NCBI RefSeq assembly: GCF_026153515.1
Contig: NZ_CP110644.1
Coordinates: 532,501 to 596,500 of the forward strand
Direction of reading: 5' to 3'
Source: Pseudomonas sp. KU26590
GTDB lineage: Bacteria > Pseudomonadota > Gammaproteobacteria > Pseudomonadales > Pseudomonadaceae
Length of the DNA stretch: 64,000 nt
The number at the start of each line of letters is the position of its first letter. Position 1 is the stretch's first letter. The notes beneath the pieces were generated by a model, which worked only from the letters and a program-made list of their open reading frames with translations, searched no databases and was not told where the DNA came from. This document shows positions 29,476 to 37,765 of the stretch, in pieces. The position numbers were made by a program, and so were the translations under genes.

Positions 29476-29916
29476 TCAACGTCCTTTTAACGGCGGTACG
29501 GCAGGTTGCTTCCTGCCACTGGAAAACTCAGACCTACAGCCCCAGATAAACGCCAGGCCCATGATCCCCAGCATCACTGGAGTGCCCCATAACGCGCCTC
29601 GGTCTTCAATGACAGCCGTCATCTCGGGGTCTTCGGCAAGGTAGAGCACCTGAACCGGTTGCCCGACTTCATAACCAGAAATCATCCCACCCTGTGGGTA
29701 CGAGATGACTTGGTTGTCAGCACTGGTGAATTCGATTTCGGGGTGCGAACCGCCCGCGTTTAGCTTGGTCACTACGCCAGGCGCATGCTGCGCCTGAGGC
29801 AAAAATTCGTAACGCCAGTAAGCCATAGAACCGGCAATGGCAAGCAGGACCATACCGGCCAGGCCAAAAATCACGCTTCTTATCAGGTAGGTGTAGGGGT
29901 TGGAAGGATTACTCAT
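29476..29916 (-). CDS. DUF3592 membrane protein
   Basis: 146 residues. Two membrane segments (about 12-32, and 112-128 in LGIMGLAFIWGC) flank an extracytoplasmic beta-rich domain with PGVVTKLNAGGSHPEIEFT and GQPVQVLYLAEDPE, the pattern of DUF3592. It is the first gene of the four-gene unit. The function of this family is not established. Confidence 0.7.
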   Translation of the reverse strand: MSNPSNPYTYLIRSVIFGLAGMVLLAIAGSMAYWRYEFLPQAQHAPGVVTKLNAGGSHPEIEFTSADNQVISYPQGGMISGYEVGQPVQVLYLAEDPEMTAVIEDRGALWGTPVMLGIMGLAFIWGCRSEFSSGRKQPAVPPLKGR

Positions 29917-30560
29917 GTCTTTATTCAGTCGTCCTTGAAGAGTGTCTGAGAGTTAATCAGCCGACAGTCCAGCGAAGGCAACGGGTGCAACAACGGCCTT
30001 GATAATTCCCGGCACCGGCGACGTCATGCCCATCCACGGGGCGGCCTTGCTGCTGGGCAAGCGTGCAGGTGTGGTGGTGCGGCGGATTGGGGGTATGCAA
30101 GGGCGGTGGGATGAACTTGCGTGGTGCACCCACGACGACAAAACCATTGCATTGTTTCTCCCTGTTCCCCAGGCGGGCGCCTGAGAAAAAGCTGAATTTC
30201 CATATACTGGCGTGACCTTGTTCAAGGTGGATGACGCCAAGCGGATTTATACAGGTTTCCGTATTTCAGGCGCCAGAAAATTCAAAACAAGGTCACCGGC
30301 TGTGGCCGGTAAATGTCTGATGTTGAGACCCGTATCACTGTGCTTGCACCAACGCCTGAAAGCATCTGCACCATTTCCGAGTACGCGCCTTTGTGCTTCA
30401 GTGCGACTTAGGAGATGCGGCGATAATGAGTTGATGAAAGGCGGTGCCTACAGCCTCGACGCGGGAGACAAAGATGCCTCGGTCGATGGGGGTACGACTT
30501 TCAGGACTAGAACAGGTATGGGGAGTAACGCTGACCCCCTGCGACGCAAGGGGTAGAAGA
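29917..30560. other. Gap with no supported gene, left of the island
   Basis: About 640 bp. Open frames on both strands at 29953-30240 overlap each other and lack ribosome sites; they may be remnants, but I cannot name them. A palindrome ACCTTGTTCAAGGT lies at 30211-30224. The hairpin CCCCCTGCGACGCAAGGGG near 30535-30552 could be an old terminator behind the displaced tRNA end. Confidence 0.4.
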
Positions 30561-30584
30561 TGGTGCACCTGACGGGATTCGAAC
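30561..30584. repeat. Left attachment repeat (tRNA-Arg 3' end copy)
   Basis: A 24-bp exact copy of the last 24 nt of tRNA-Arg(CCG), including CCA and the T-loop, on the minus strand. The matching copy is the real tRNA end at 37324-37347. Such duplications mark integration of an element into a tRNA 3' end. Confidence 0.88.
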
Positions 30585-30687
30585 TAGATCTTAGGATTGC
30601 TGATTTAAAGGCCTTAACCGGTGTTGGATTTGAGGGATACACCTAGGGATACCCCCCCTCCAAATTTTTGTGAGAAATCCCAAAGTG

Positions 30688-32796
30688 TCATTTCCCCGAT
30701 TTTTTACGAACATTTGAGCTTTTAATATTCAGGTAGTTTAGCTCGTACTTATTTAGCAGTGTCCACATTTGTTTATCAATTGCGTCGTGCTTCTCCGGAC
30801 TCCGAAGTTTTTGCAAAAGCTTGCACAAGAATTTTCCAGGTAGCTTTATGATAAGTGCGCCGTGAGAGTGGTGCATTTCTTTTGTCCAGTCTAGGTCTTT
30901 GCCCGCAGTTAGATTTTCATCGTGGTCTCGATTTATTATAAATCCCAGCTTCCCGTAACTCCCTGTAAGATACGACTGTAATTGTCTGTACTCGTTAGGG
31001 CCTAGCTCCATGTAATTTTTCGCATCAAATACAATGTGTCGAACACGATAGTCTTTATAAATTCTCGCCCAGAAATCTGATTTTTCGCTGTTTGATCCAA
31101 TTATATCTCTGCGCTGTACCGCAGCACCATTTGGATGCGGCTCTAAATTTGTTAAATGAGCCGCAAAAATTATTTTAAGTGCTTCTAGGCACCAAGCTTC
31201 AAAATCTCTGTCCCCCTCCCTTCCCAAAGGTATTTGGTCGAGTCTAGATACTATTTGGCCTATCCTAGAGTTGCGAATTTTGGGGTTTTCCGATTCAACC
31301 TTGATGTCGTATTCATCGTTTATCTCTTCAGCCTCATCTGGTTCGAGTGCATTGCGCTTCAGATTTAGGCCCAACCAATAGCAGGGATGGATTAATACGG
31401 TATCGCTATTCTCAAATCCTTTATCCGGTGTTCGCCCATCGTGGCAGAAAGAAAAGGAGGATGTGTTGCTATCATGAATTCCGATAAATCCGATGCTATA
31501 CAGCGATTGAAGCAATCCGGCGGGCCTTAATAGCCTAGCCTCTGCGAGTGCTGCTTGATTTCCATTTTGTTCGATGTCAGTAATTGCCTGCTCTATATTA
31601 TTAACGGCGAGATATGTCGTCAGTTCTGGTTCATTATTTTTAAAAGAGTTTATTATAGGTTGGATCGATGGGAATATTTTTTGGTACTCTTTGAAAAGAT
31701 CTTCGAGTCGAGCTACGGAGATCGACTTGGCTGCATGCTCAAGATCGCTGATTATCGCCGTAGATCTGTCATGCCTGAATGCGCAGAAAAAAGCCTCATT
31801 CAGCAGTGATAACAAGTCACGTGGTCGGTAGAGGGTGAATTGAAGGCATTTTTTAAAGCCCTCTCGGCCCTGTAGTTCCCCAGCAGTACAGCGATCCCAT
31901 ACACGCTGCTCTTTTTCCATTTCCAGACCAAATGAAACCTTCATCCGGGTAGCCGCTAATTGAAGTAATTGGGCCCAGTCCCAATGCAGTCTTATTACTT
32001 GTCCTTCAATGTTTCTCGAGTAATCGGGGTCTTCGGATGTTAGTGACCTATATATGTTGTCTCTCAGGAATATAATTGGTCTAAAGAGCTCGGACTTTTG
32101 GTTTAGTTCAATGGCCGCATATGCTAGCCCTGCAATAATCCCAATGCCAATAGTGTCGGATTCATAACCCTCGTCAAGTCGATCCATTAATATTACAACT
32201 CGACGGTCTGCTCTTGCGAAAAGTTTCGTTACTCGTTCTTCAATGGCTGTGAGGTCTAAGTTAAGTGGCAAGTCTCCAATGGCTTCTTCCGGGTTTTCGG
32301 AAGACAGATATTTTTTAGCCACACTCCTGCATCTATTAATTATGTTTCCCTTTGCTTCGTTCCATCTTTTGAGGTGCTCTATAAGGAGCTCATCACGCTC
32401 AACGTGGGTTCGCAGTTTATAGTTATTGGCAATGCTATTAGCCATTTCCATCATGATCGAATAGCGCCAGAGAAGTTTTGTAGCTGCTCTGGCAAGTATG
32501 AAGCTTTCTGCAAATGGCTTTAAAACGGAGCGAAAGCCAATAATGTCTGAGTCTTCAGGAGAGAAAGACAGGGTTATAACTTTTTTGTCTCTTTCCCAGT
32601 GTTGTCTCAGCTGTAGGAAGAGAGCGCTTTTTCCCGTTCCCCTCCGGCCTACAACGACTGTTCTGTCATCCGACTCGAGTAGCGTCCGGAAATCTGCTGT
32701 TTCTACGAATGCATCGTTCAGCATTTTTAAGTCATTTTCGGCAGTCTTATCTCCGAGCGGGTTTGTTTTCGTTATTGGCGCTTTGGTAGTAGACAT
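30688..32796 (-). CDS. P-loop ATPase fused to a PD-(D/E)xK nuclease
   Basis: 702 residues. Walker A is GRRGTGKS (50-57) and Walker B is VVILMDRLDE (200-209). The N-terminus (TNPLGDKTAEND, then ETADFRTLLESDDRTVVVG) resembles the Sll1717-type P-loop ATPases, from memory. The C-terminal part (about 525-600) has a restriction-nuclease pattern: FEAWCLEAL, then QRRDIIGSN, then HIVFDAKNY, giving E, D and DxK catalytic candidates. The ATG at 32796 has AGGA 9 nt upstream; a TTG start 78 nt further up is less likely. Codon use and composition are AT-rich, consistent with transfer. By context it is probably an anti-phage or anti-plasmid effector; the trigger is unknown. Confidence 0.8.
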   Translation of the reverse strand: MSTTKAPITKTNPLGDKTAENDLKMLNDAFVETADFRTLLESDDRTVVVGRRGTGKSALFLQLRQHWERDKKVITLSFSPEDSDIIGFRSVLKPFAESFILARAATKLLWRYSIMMEMANSIANNYKLRTHVERDELLIEHLKRWNEAKGNIINRCRSVAKKYLSSENPEEAIGDLPLNLDLTAIEERVTKLFARADRRVVILMDRLDEGYESDTIGIGIIAGLAYAAIELNQKSELFRPIIFLRDNIYRSLTSEDPDYSRNIEGQVIRLHWDWAQLLQLAATRMKVSFGLEMEKEQRVWDRCTAGELQGREGFKKCLQFTLYRPRDLLSLLNEAFFCAFRHDRSTAIISDLEHAAKSISVARLEDLFKEYQKIFPSIQPIINSFKNNEPELTTYLAVNNIEQAITDIEQNGNQAALAEARLLRPAGLLQSLYSIGFIGIHDSNTSSFSFCHDGRTPDKGFENSDTVLIHPCYWLGLNLKRNALEPDEAEEINDEYDIKVESENPKIRNSRIGQIVSRLDQIPLGREGDRDFEAWCLEALKIIFAAHLTNLEPHPNGAAVQRRDIIGSNSEKSDFWARIYKDYRVRHIVFDAKNYMELGPNEYRQLQSYLTGSYGKLGFIINRDHDENLTAGKDLDWTKEMHHSHGALIIKLPGKFLCKLLQKLRSPEKHDAIDKQMWTLLNKYELNYLNIKSSNVRKKSGK

Positions 32797-33439
32797 ATTT
32801 TTGCATCCTGCGTTGCTACTGGATATTAATCCACTAGGTTGATGTTTCTTAGTCACTACTGCTTTTTTACTCAATTTTTAGTGATCCAGAGAACAATCAT
32901 CAAGCCCTCCCAAGCCCCTTTGAGCCGTCCCAAGCCTAGATGTATGAGACAAGCAATATAGCTAGGTCAAGAACGTTGTGCACGTGGCGGTGTGCCGTTC
33001 TGAAAATCTACCTACCTGCAGGATTTTGCAGGGGAGGCTTCGCTTCTTTGGATGCCTGCGCAGCCCAGCAAGGCCGCCTGCTTGAAACCGTGAAGGTAAT
33101 GCAGAAAAAGCGACCTGTTTAGACCGCAGGTGTGGTGGGGGACAATGGCGCGCGCCAGGAGAAAACTGCTGGCGCGCTTCGATAGGACGCTGTTATTGCG
33201 AAACCCTTTCAGCCTTCCATTTGCTGTTGCGAGAGGCGGCAATTTTATGATGCCGTAGCCGACGTGCGGCGGGCCATGGTGCACAATCTGACCCAGCTGC
33301 TTTCTTGCATGCGGAACGTCGCTTGCCGCTTTGGGTTATGGCACTGAAGTGGCTACCCCTTTGCATCTGACTTTACGAGTCGTTTGCATCGAATTTGACC
33401 GGCTCGATTTGCAAGCCTGGTCGGCTGAAAATAACCTAA
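32797..33439. other. Gap between ATPase gene and IS element
   Basis: About 640 bp, including the ATPase gene promoter. A frame with some coding character (FYDAVADVRRAMVHNLTQLL) is open from about 33190 to 33345 but has no start, so it may be a fragment. I cannot support a gene. Confidence 0.4.
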
Positions 33440-34632
33440 GGAAACTCTGAAAAAGACTTCCAAATCTGGTGAAATACGCCAGTCCCAAGCACTGAACGGT
33501 TGAGTCCCGATGAAGCAGATGTCCTTCGCTGACGCCGAATACGCTGGCAAACGCAAACAAACCCGCCGTGAACGCTTCCTGATCGAGATGGATCAGGTCG
33601 TGCCCTGGAATGGCTTGGTCAAACTGATCGAGCCGCACTATCCAACGGGAGAAGGTGGTCGTCCGGCATACCCGTTGATGGCGATGTTGCGGGTTCATCT
33701 GATGCAGAACTGGTTCGGTTATAGCGACCCAGCTATGGAAGAATCGCTGTACGAAACTACGATTCTGCGCCAGTTTGCCGGGCTGCATCTGGATCGGATT
33801 CCAGACGAAACCACGATCCTCAACTTCCGCAGATTGCTCGAAAAACATGAGCTGGCCGGTGGGATTTTGCAGGTCATCAATGGCTATTTGGGCGACCGTG
33901 GTTTGTTGTTGCGCCAAGGCACCGTGGTCGATGCGACGATCATTCATGCGCCGAGTTCGACCAAGAACAAGGACGGCAAACGCGACCCTGAAATGCATCA
34001 AACCAAGAAGGGAAATCAATACTATTTCGGGATGAAATCGCACATCGGTGTCGATGCCGAATCCGGTTTGGTGCATAGCGTAGTGGGCACTGCGGCGAAT
34101 GTGGCGGACGTAACCCAGGTCGATCAGTTACTGCACGGAGAAGAAACTTACGTCTCTGGCGATGCCGGTTACACCGGCGTCGAAAAGCGCCCCGAGCATC
34201 AAGATCGCCAAATGATCTGGTCGATTGCTGCGCGGCCCAGCAGCTATAAAAAGCATGCAAAGAAGAGTCTGATCGGGCGCATGCGTCGCAAAATCGAATA
34301 CGCGAAAGCTCAACTGCGCGCCAAGGTTGAGCATCCGTTTCGAGTAATCAAGCGCCAGTTTGGTTATACGAAAGTACGCTTCCGAGGCCTGCTGAAAAAC
34401 ACTGCGCAGCAGACCACGCTGTTTGCTCTGTCGAACCTGTGGATGATGCGAAAACGATTACTCAATGCAGGAGAGGTACGCCTTTAATGCGGAAAATGAG
34501 TGCTGAAAAGCGCTTGTACGCAGAAAAAAGCGGGGATTGAGAGAGCAAAAGGTCTAATTTTCGATTGAGTCGACATTTTTTGAGCCTCAAGCAACGGGGC
34601 TGTTAAAAACGCGTGCCTACTTCAGACCTTCC
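33440..34632 (+). mobile_element. Complete IS5-family insertion sequence
   Basis: 1,193 bp, flanked by the 4-bp direct repeat CTAA (33436-33439 and 34633-34636). The imperfect terminal inverted repeats are GGAAACTCTGAAAAAGAC at the left and GGAAGGTCTGAAGTAGGC (reverse complement) at the right. Length, repeats and target duplication are typical of IS5. It has landed inside the tRNA-Arg island. Confidence 0.9.
33510..34487 (+). CDS. IS5-family transposase (DDE)
   Basis: 325 residues. The N-terminal half contains RRERFLIEMDQVVPWNGLV. Catalytic residues are expected at the Asp of GTVVDATIIHAPSSTKN, the Asp of SGDAGYTGVEKR and the Glu of KVEHPFRVIKRQFGYTKV (the IS5 Y-(2)-R-(3)-E-(6)-K region). 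The frame is intact, so the element may be active. It is a full-length gene inside defined IS ends. Confidence 0.95.
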   Translation: MKQMSFADAEYAGKRKQTRRERFLIEMDQVVPWNGLVKLIEPHYPTGEGGRPAYPLMAMLRVHLMQNWFGYSDPAMEESLYETTILRQFAGLHLDRIPDETTILNFRRLLEKHELAGGILQVINGYLGDRGLLLRQGTVVDATIIHAPSSTKNKDGKRDPEMHQTKKGNQYYFGMKSHIGVDAESGLVHSVVGTAANVADVTQVDQLLHGEETYVSGDAGYTGVEKRPEHQDRQMIWSIAARPSSYKKHAKKSLIGRMRRKIEYAKAQLRAKVEHPFRVIKRQFGYTKVRFRGLLKNTAQQTTLFALSNLWMMRKRLLNAGEVRL

Positions 34633-34759
34633 CTAAAGCTGCACTTGGCGAAAAGCTCCTCACAGCTTCAACCGGAGCACGATCTGAGCTGGACGTTATT
34701 GAGCTTCCAGCCCCTCCCCAAAAAATGATAATTAACATTCGATTCTATTCATCCGTTCC

Positions 34760-34776
34760 GCTATCTTCTAGATAGC
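34760..34776. promoter_or_regulatory. Inverted repeat upstream of the two-gene HEPN unit
   Basis: GCTATC-TTCTA-GATAGC, a perfect 6-bp inverted repeat about 96 bp before the first start codon, in an AT-rich region that should hold the promoter. It could be an operator or an RNA hairpin. Confidence 0.35.
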
Positions 34777-34871
34777 AATTGAGCTGCTCACACATATATA
34801 GAGTCGATGCAGGTGCGGTGAGCCGCCAGAAAACAATCGTAGATAGGTAGCCTATAGGAAGAGGTTAAGCT

Positions 34872-35405
34872 TTGGAGCAGAGTGAAAAGATCTACAGAAC
34901 TACAGCTAAGAGTAGCCGAAAATATCTGAAAAGACTTACGGACTATATCGATGCGCTAGTAAAGGGTGGGAGATTGTTGGAGGCCAAGTATTTCTTTTTA
35001 GAGCTGTGCCAGCTGGGGCCTGATCATCCAAAAACGATACGACTCGGTTATACGATAGCGATCGCAACTTTTGATAATGATTGGGTTTATAAATACGATA
35101 AACTTTTAACCAGCTCTACAAAAGATAGTAGTGAAGTGTACTGGTACCGTTTGCGCTATTATCATTCACAAAATAACATCAAGGCCTGCGAAAATACATG
35201 CTGCGAGTTGCTTAACGGTCAATTAAGTACTGATCGACTGTCAACTATTATTGAGGTTTGTATGGTGCGAAGAAGCTACATCATAGCTCTGTCGCTAGCA
35301 AAGTACCTATCAAAAAACCACATAACATTAACTGCTCGGTACGCTAAGCAGTTCAAGCAAATATTCATAACTAAGCTCGCACATTCTATTCAGAGGTGCT
35401 TATGA
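34872..35405 (+). CDS. Helical-repeat (TPR-like) hypothetical protein
   Basis: 177 residues, strongly helical, with repeated helix pairs such as LVKGGRLLEAKYFFLELCQL and VYWYRLRYYHSQNNIKACEN that look like degenerate TPRs. The start is TTG at 34872, backed by AGAGG 7 nt upstream; no ATG fits. The gene is AT-rich. Its last codons overlap the start of the HEPN gene (ATGA), so both are made together. A sensor or partner role for the HEPN protein is my inference. Confidence 0.7.
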   Translation: MEQSEKIYRTTAKSSRKYLKRLTDYIDALVKGGRLLEAKYFFLELCQLGPDHPKTIRLGYTIAIATFDNDWVYKYDKLLTSSTKDSSEVYWYRLRYYHSQNNIKACENTCCELLNGQLSTDRLSTIIEVCMVRRSYIIALSLAKYLSKNHITLTARYAKQFKQIFITKLAHSIQRCL

Positions 35406-36388
35406 TTAGCTATTTGGTTGTGAGAATTCTGGATGACAAAAGCTTTACTCTTCCATCCACTTTAAACTTTGGCTCTGTTGAGCTTCGATCTTATTCGGCT
35501 GATACCCAATATGAAGTTGGCGCGTTTGAAAAGTCCGCAGCTGAAAACGGGCTTGACTACGAAAAGCATAAAGTATGTGCGAGGATTGCTACAATAGTGG
35601 ATTGCGGGAATCCTAGCGAAGCCATACATGCTGCTGACACCAGATTCCTTGAAGTCCTTGATTTCAAGTCTATGGAGTATTCGATATCCACAATAAAGAC
35701 GTCTCGAATTGGACTCATAAAAGACCTGTCATCCGGCGAAATCACGCCTATTACAAGAACGGGCTTTCAGCCATCTCTTTCGTTCGTGATGCATAATGGC
35801 AGCACACAATATGTTGATGCTACAGTTTATTTACTTGCACTCAAAAATGAGCTTTGCGACCGATATAGGCGGTCTTTACATTGGGCGAGAAATAGCAAGA
35901 ATGAGACAAATCCTCAGTTGAGAATCCTATTTTTGTGGTTTGCCCTAGAGGCACTATTAAAGGCAGATGAAAACGATAATTGCGTAGAGAGCTACGTTAG
36001 GTTATTTTTAGGATTTCCAAACGGACAACAGCAATGGATAATAACGGCTTCAACTAAAACACAGTTAGAAAGCCATCCTAGATATCAATACTGGAAGAAA
36101 CAGCTTATTGAGTTAGTCAAAGAAGTTCGAGATTTTCGGAACGACTCTGTCCATTCAGGATTCCGTAGCATGGACTTTACAAAAGAAAAACTTGAACTAT
36201 TCAGCACGATTATGATTTGTGCTGTAGGTAGATGCCAGGCTAATGTGATGCAGGGCTTGCTAAATAATTTAGAAAGTTTAGCCGAATTTAAAGAATATGC
36301 AGTAGCTTTATTTGAGGACAATCAAAACCTCATCAACGACATCCACAACAATGTCATCTATTTTCTAGATCACCCCATGACCTACTAA
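35402..36388 (+). CDS. HEPN-domain protein (ApeA-like C-terminus)
   Basis: 328 residues. The C-terminal region (about 150-290) has a HEPN pattern: the helix LRILFLWFALEALLKAD (173-189) and RDFRNDSVHSG (243-253), giving the RNase motif R246-N-x3-H251. The N-terminal region (1-145) is beta-rich and unrecognised, as in ApeA-type HEPN proteins. The ATG at 35402 has AGAGG 5 nt upstream and overlaps the previous stop. AT-rich composition and the island setting favour an abortive-infection RNase. Its activity and partner are not proven. Confidence 0.75.
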   Translation: MISYLVVRILDDKSFTLPSTLNFGSVELRSYSADTQYEVGAFEKSAAENGLDYEKHKVCARIATIVDCGNPSEAIHAADTRFLEVLDFKSMEYSISTIKTSRIGLIKDLSSGEITPITRTGFQPSLSFVMHNGSTQYVDATVYLLALKNELCDRYRRSLHWARNSKNETNPQLRILFLWFALEALLKADENDNCVESYVRLFLGFPNGQQQWIITASTKTQLESHPRYQYWKKQLIELVKEVRDFRNDSVHSGFRSMDFTKEKLELFSTIMICAVGRCQANVMQGLLNNLESLAEFKEYAVALFEDNQNLINDIHNNVIYFLDHPMTY

Positions 36389-36495
36389 AAGCGCTCTTCA
36401 GTTAGGCACTGAAGTTTGACAGTGGGCGTCAATGACTCCTGTGGTCGTGGAGGGATTGAACAATCGAAACTGGTATTTAAGATTTCACTGCAGTA

Positions 36496-36522
36496 CAAAA
36501 AAGCCGCACGGAAGCGGCTTGA
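36496..36522 (-). terminator. Rho-independent terminator (minus strand)
   Basis: On the minus strand AAGCCGCTTCCGTGCGGCTT is followed by TTTT. It ends the phage-like fragment genes transcribed leftward and lies downstream of the HEPN gene end. Confidence 0.75.
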
Positions 36523-36567
36523 AAATGCTGAAATCGTCGCCTAAGCTTGCTTCAACTGAAACTCACG

Positions 36568-36740
36568 CTAATAGCGATCAGGTGCCGGCATGACGCCTCC
36601 CGAAGTGACGGCAATAATCTCGCCAAGTACAGCAGTTTGAATTGATGCTGATATATCTACAGCAGGAACGCCGCCAGCTTTGATGAGGCGCTGCAACAGC
36701 GTCGTGAACTTGCGTCAGGCATTGCCTTCACATCCCTCAT
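36568..36740 (-). pseudogene. Frameshifted phage-like small gene
   Basis: An ATG at 36740 overlaps the stop of the previous gene (ATGA) and reads MRDVKAMPDA. The frame then shifts near 36712 into one that reads KFTTLLQRLIKAGG and IQTAVLGEIIAVTSGGV and ends MPAPDRY at a TAG (36568-36570). The two parts join into one plausible small protein only with a one-base correction. It is probably a decayed phage gene. Confidence 0.5.
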
Positions 36741-36961
36741 GCCCACACGACGGTAAGCCGTTCTCCAGCCCGGACAGCCGCCATGCATTGAGTCTCACAG
36801 ACGCTGTAAGCAGCGCAGGCCGCGGTCAGTAAAGCTTCATCTGCCACCATCTTTTCAAGACGGAGTTCAAGATCTGTGGCATTGATCCCCGGTGCGATGC
36901 TGGTCAGTTCGAACCGGGCTGCCGCCTTCGTAATTATTGATAGCTTGGCAAGCTCTTCCAC
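36737..36961 (-). CDS. Small hypothetical protein, phage-like context
   Basis: 74 residues, helical (MEELAKLSIITKAAARFEL at the start; YSVCETQCMAAVRAGERL near the end). It is coupled by overlap to the frameshifted gene that follows and shares its terminator. I do not recognise the family. The arrangement resembles small late genes of prophages or tailocins. Direction is opposite to the HEPN unit. Confidence 0.5.
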   Translation of the reverse strand: MEELAKLSIITKAAARFELTSIAPGINATDLELRLEKMVADEALLTAACAAYSVCETQCMAAVRAGERLTVVWA

Positions 36962-37323
36962 AGTCGGATACCCCCCGAGGCCGAGCCAGCTTCATTTACC
37001 CGCTTGGTTCTTGTACCGGAGTTGCCGAGATGTTTGACCGTCCGACTTAACTTTCAGGTAGAGCTGTCACCGTCGAGCTCTCGATATTCGCGGGTCTCAG
37101 GTTCTATGCTCACGAGTGCAGTGTCGCAAGGTTGCTTGCGTCTAATTTCAGACCGTTTCGCAGGCCTGTATCCCCTCAGTTCTCAGATCTCCCAGGGGTA
37201 GTCCCTCGGATGCAGGGCACTAAGGTGTTATAGAGGGGAGACATGCAGAAACAACAAAGCCCGCACAGGGCGGGCTCCGTTGGGCGTTTCATAGGCATCA
37301 GCAGACAACTAGAAACATGATCT
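36962..37323. other. Right end of the island, no gene seen
   Basis: About 360 bp. It includes GGATACCCCCC at 36966-36976, matching a copy near the left end, and a hairpin AGCCCGCACAGGGCGGGCT near 37258-37276. On the minus strand the hairpin is followed by TTGTTGTTT, so it may terminate tRNA-Arg transcription. Confidence 0.5.
37257..37278 (-). terminator. Terminator-like hairpin downstream of tRNA-Arg
   Basis: On the minus strand AGCCCGCCCTGTGCGGGCT is followed by TTGTTGTTTC, about 47 bp after the tRNA 3' end. Confidence 0.7.
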
Positions 37324-37400
37324 TGGTGCACCTGACGGGATTCGAACCCATGACCCCTGCCTTCGGAGGGCAGTACTCTATCCAGCTGAGCTACAGGTGC
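37324..37400 (-). tRNA. tRNA-Arg (CCG)
   Basis: A 77-nt cloverleaf on the minus strand with acceptor stem GCACCTG/CAGGTGC, anticodon stem CTGCC/GGCAG with loop CTCCGAA (anticodon CCG), T-arm GGGTTCGAATCCC and an encoded CCA. Its 3' 24 nt are the right-hand attachment repeat of the island, so the element integrated without destroying the tRNA. Confidence 0.97.
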
Positions 37401-37765
37401 AACGCGGGCGCCATAATACTCATCTGGCCTGCACGCGTCCATGCCGATGACCCGCCGTTAACAATTTAGTGAGACCAAGCCAAGCCGTATCGGCACCCCC
37501 ACATGACAACCCCATACGCATGCTCCCAGCTACGCTGATCCGAATTCATCCTCACCCCAAGCCCAGCCGTTCTTTTTTTCGAACGCACTATTGTCCTTTA
37601 CCCCTGTTGTCCCTAGGATTCGTTTGAGATTTCAAACGCCCCGCCCGGCCTTTCTTCTATTCTCCAATCAGGGCCGGCGACAGTTATATCCAGCGGCGGC
37701 CTCGGTCGAGGTGCCCGCACACAACCATTCGCTCCGCCGCGCGCGGTGCTGTTCAGGAGGCCGCA
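37401..37765. other. Gap between tRNA-Arg and gabD
   Basis: About 365 bp. It should contain the tRNA promoter (leftward) and the gabD promoter (rightward). I see no clear sigma-54 or sigma-70 elements and no gene. Confidence 0.45.

Larger units (their letters stand above)
30585..37323. mobile_element. Genomic island in tRNA-Arg(CCG), about 6.7 kb
   Basis: The DNA between the two 24-bp repeats is clearly more AT-rich than the surrounding chromosome. It carries an ATPase-nuclease gene, an IS5-family element, a two-gene HEPN unit and phage-like fragments. GGATACCCCCC occurs near both ends (30646-30656 and 36966-36976). I see no integrase, so the element is either mobilised in trans or has lost its own. 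Confidence 0.82.

Noticed and set aside
29953..30240. Possible PAAR-like or other small protein on either strand
   Set aside because: Fragments looked suggestive in more than one frame, but no frame has a ribosome site and a consistent family pattern.
30561..30584. A second tRNA gene at the left end of the island
   Set aside because: Only the last 24 nt match tRNA-Arg; the remaining arms are absent, so it is an attachment-site remnant.
30688..32796. The large island gene considered as an integrase
   Set aside because: It has Walker A/B and a DxK nuclease pattern, and no tyrosine or serine recombinase motifs.
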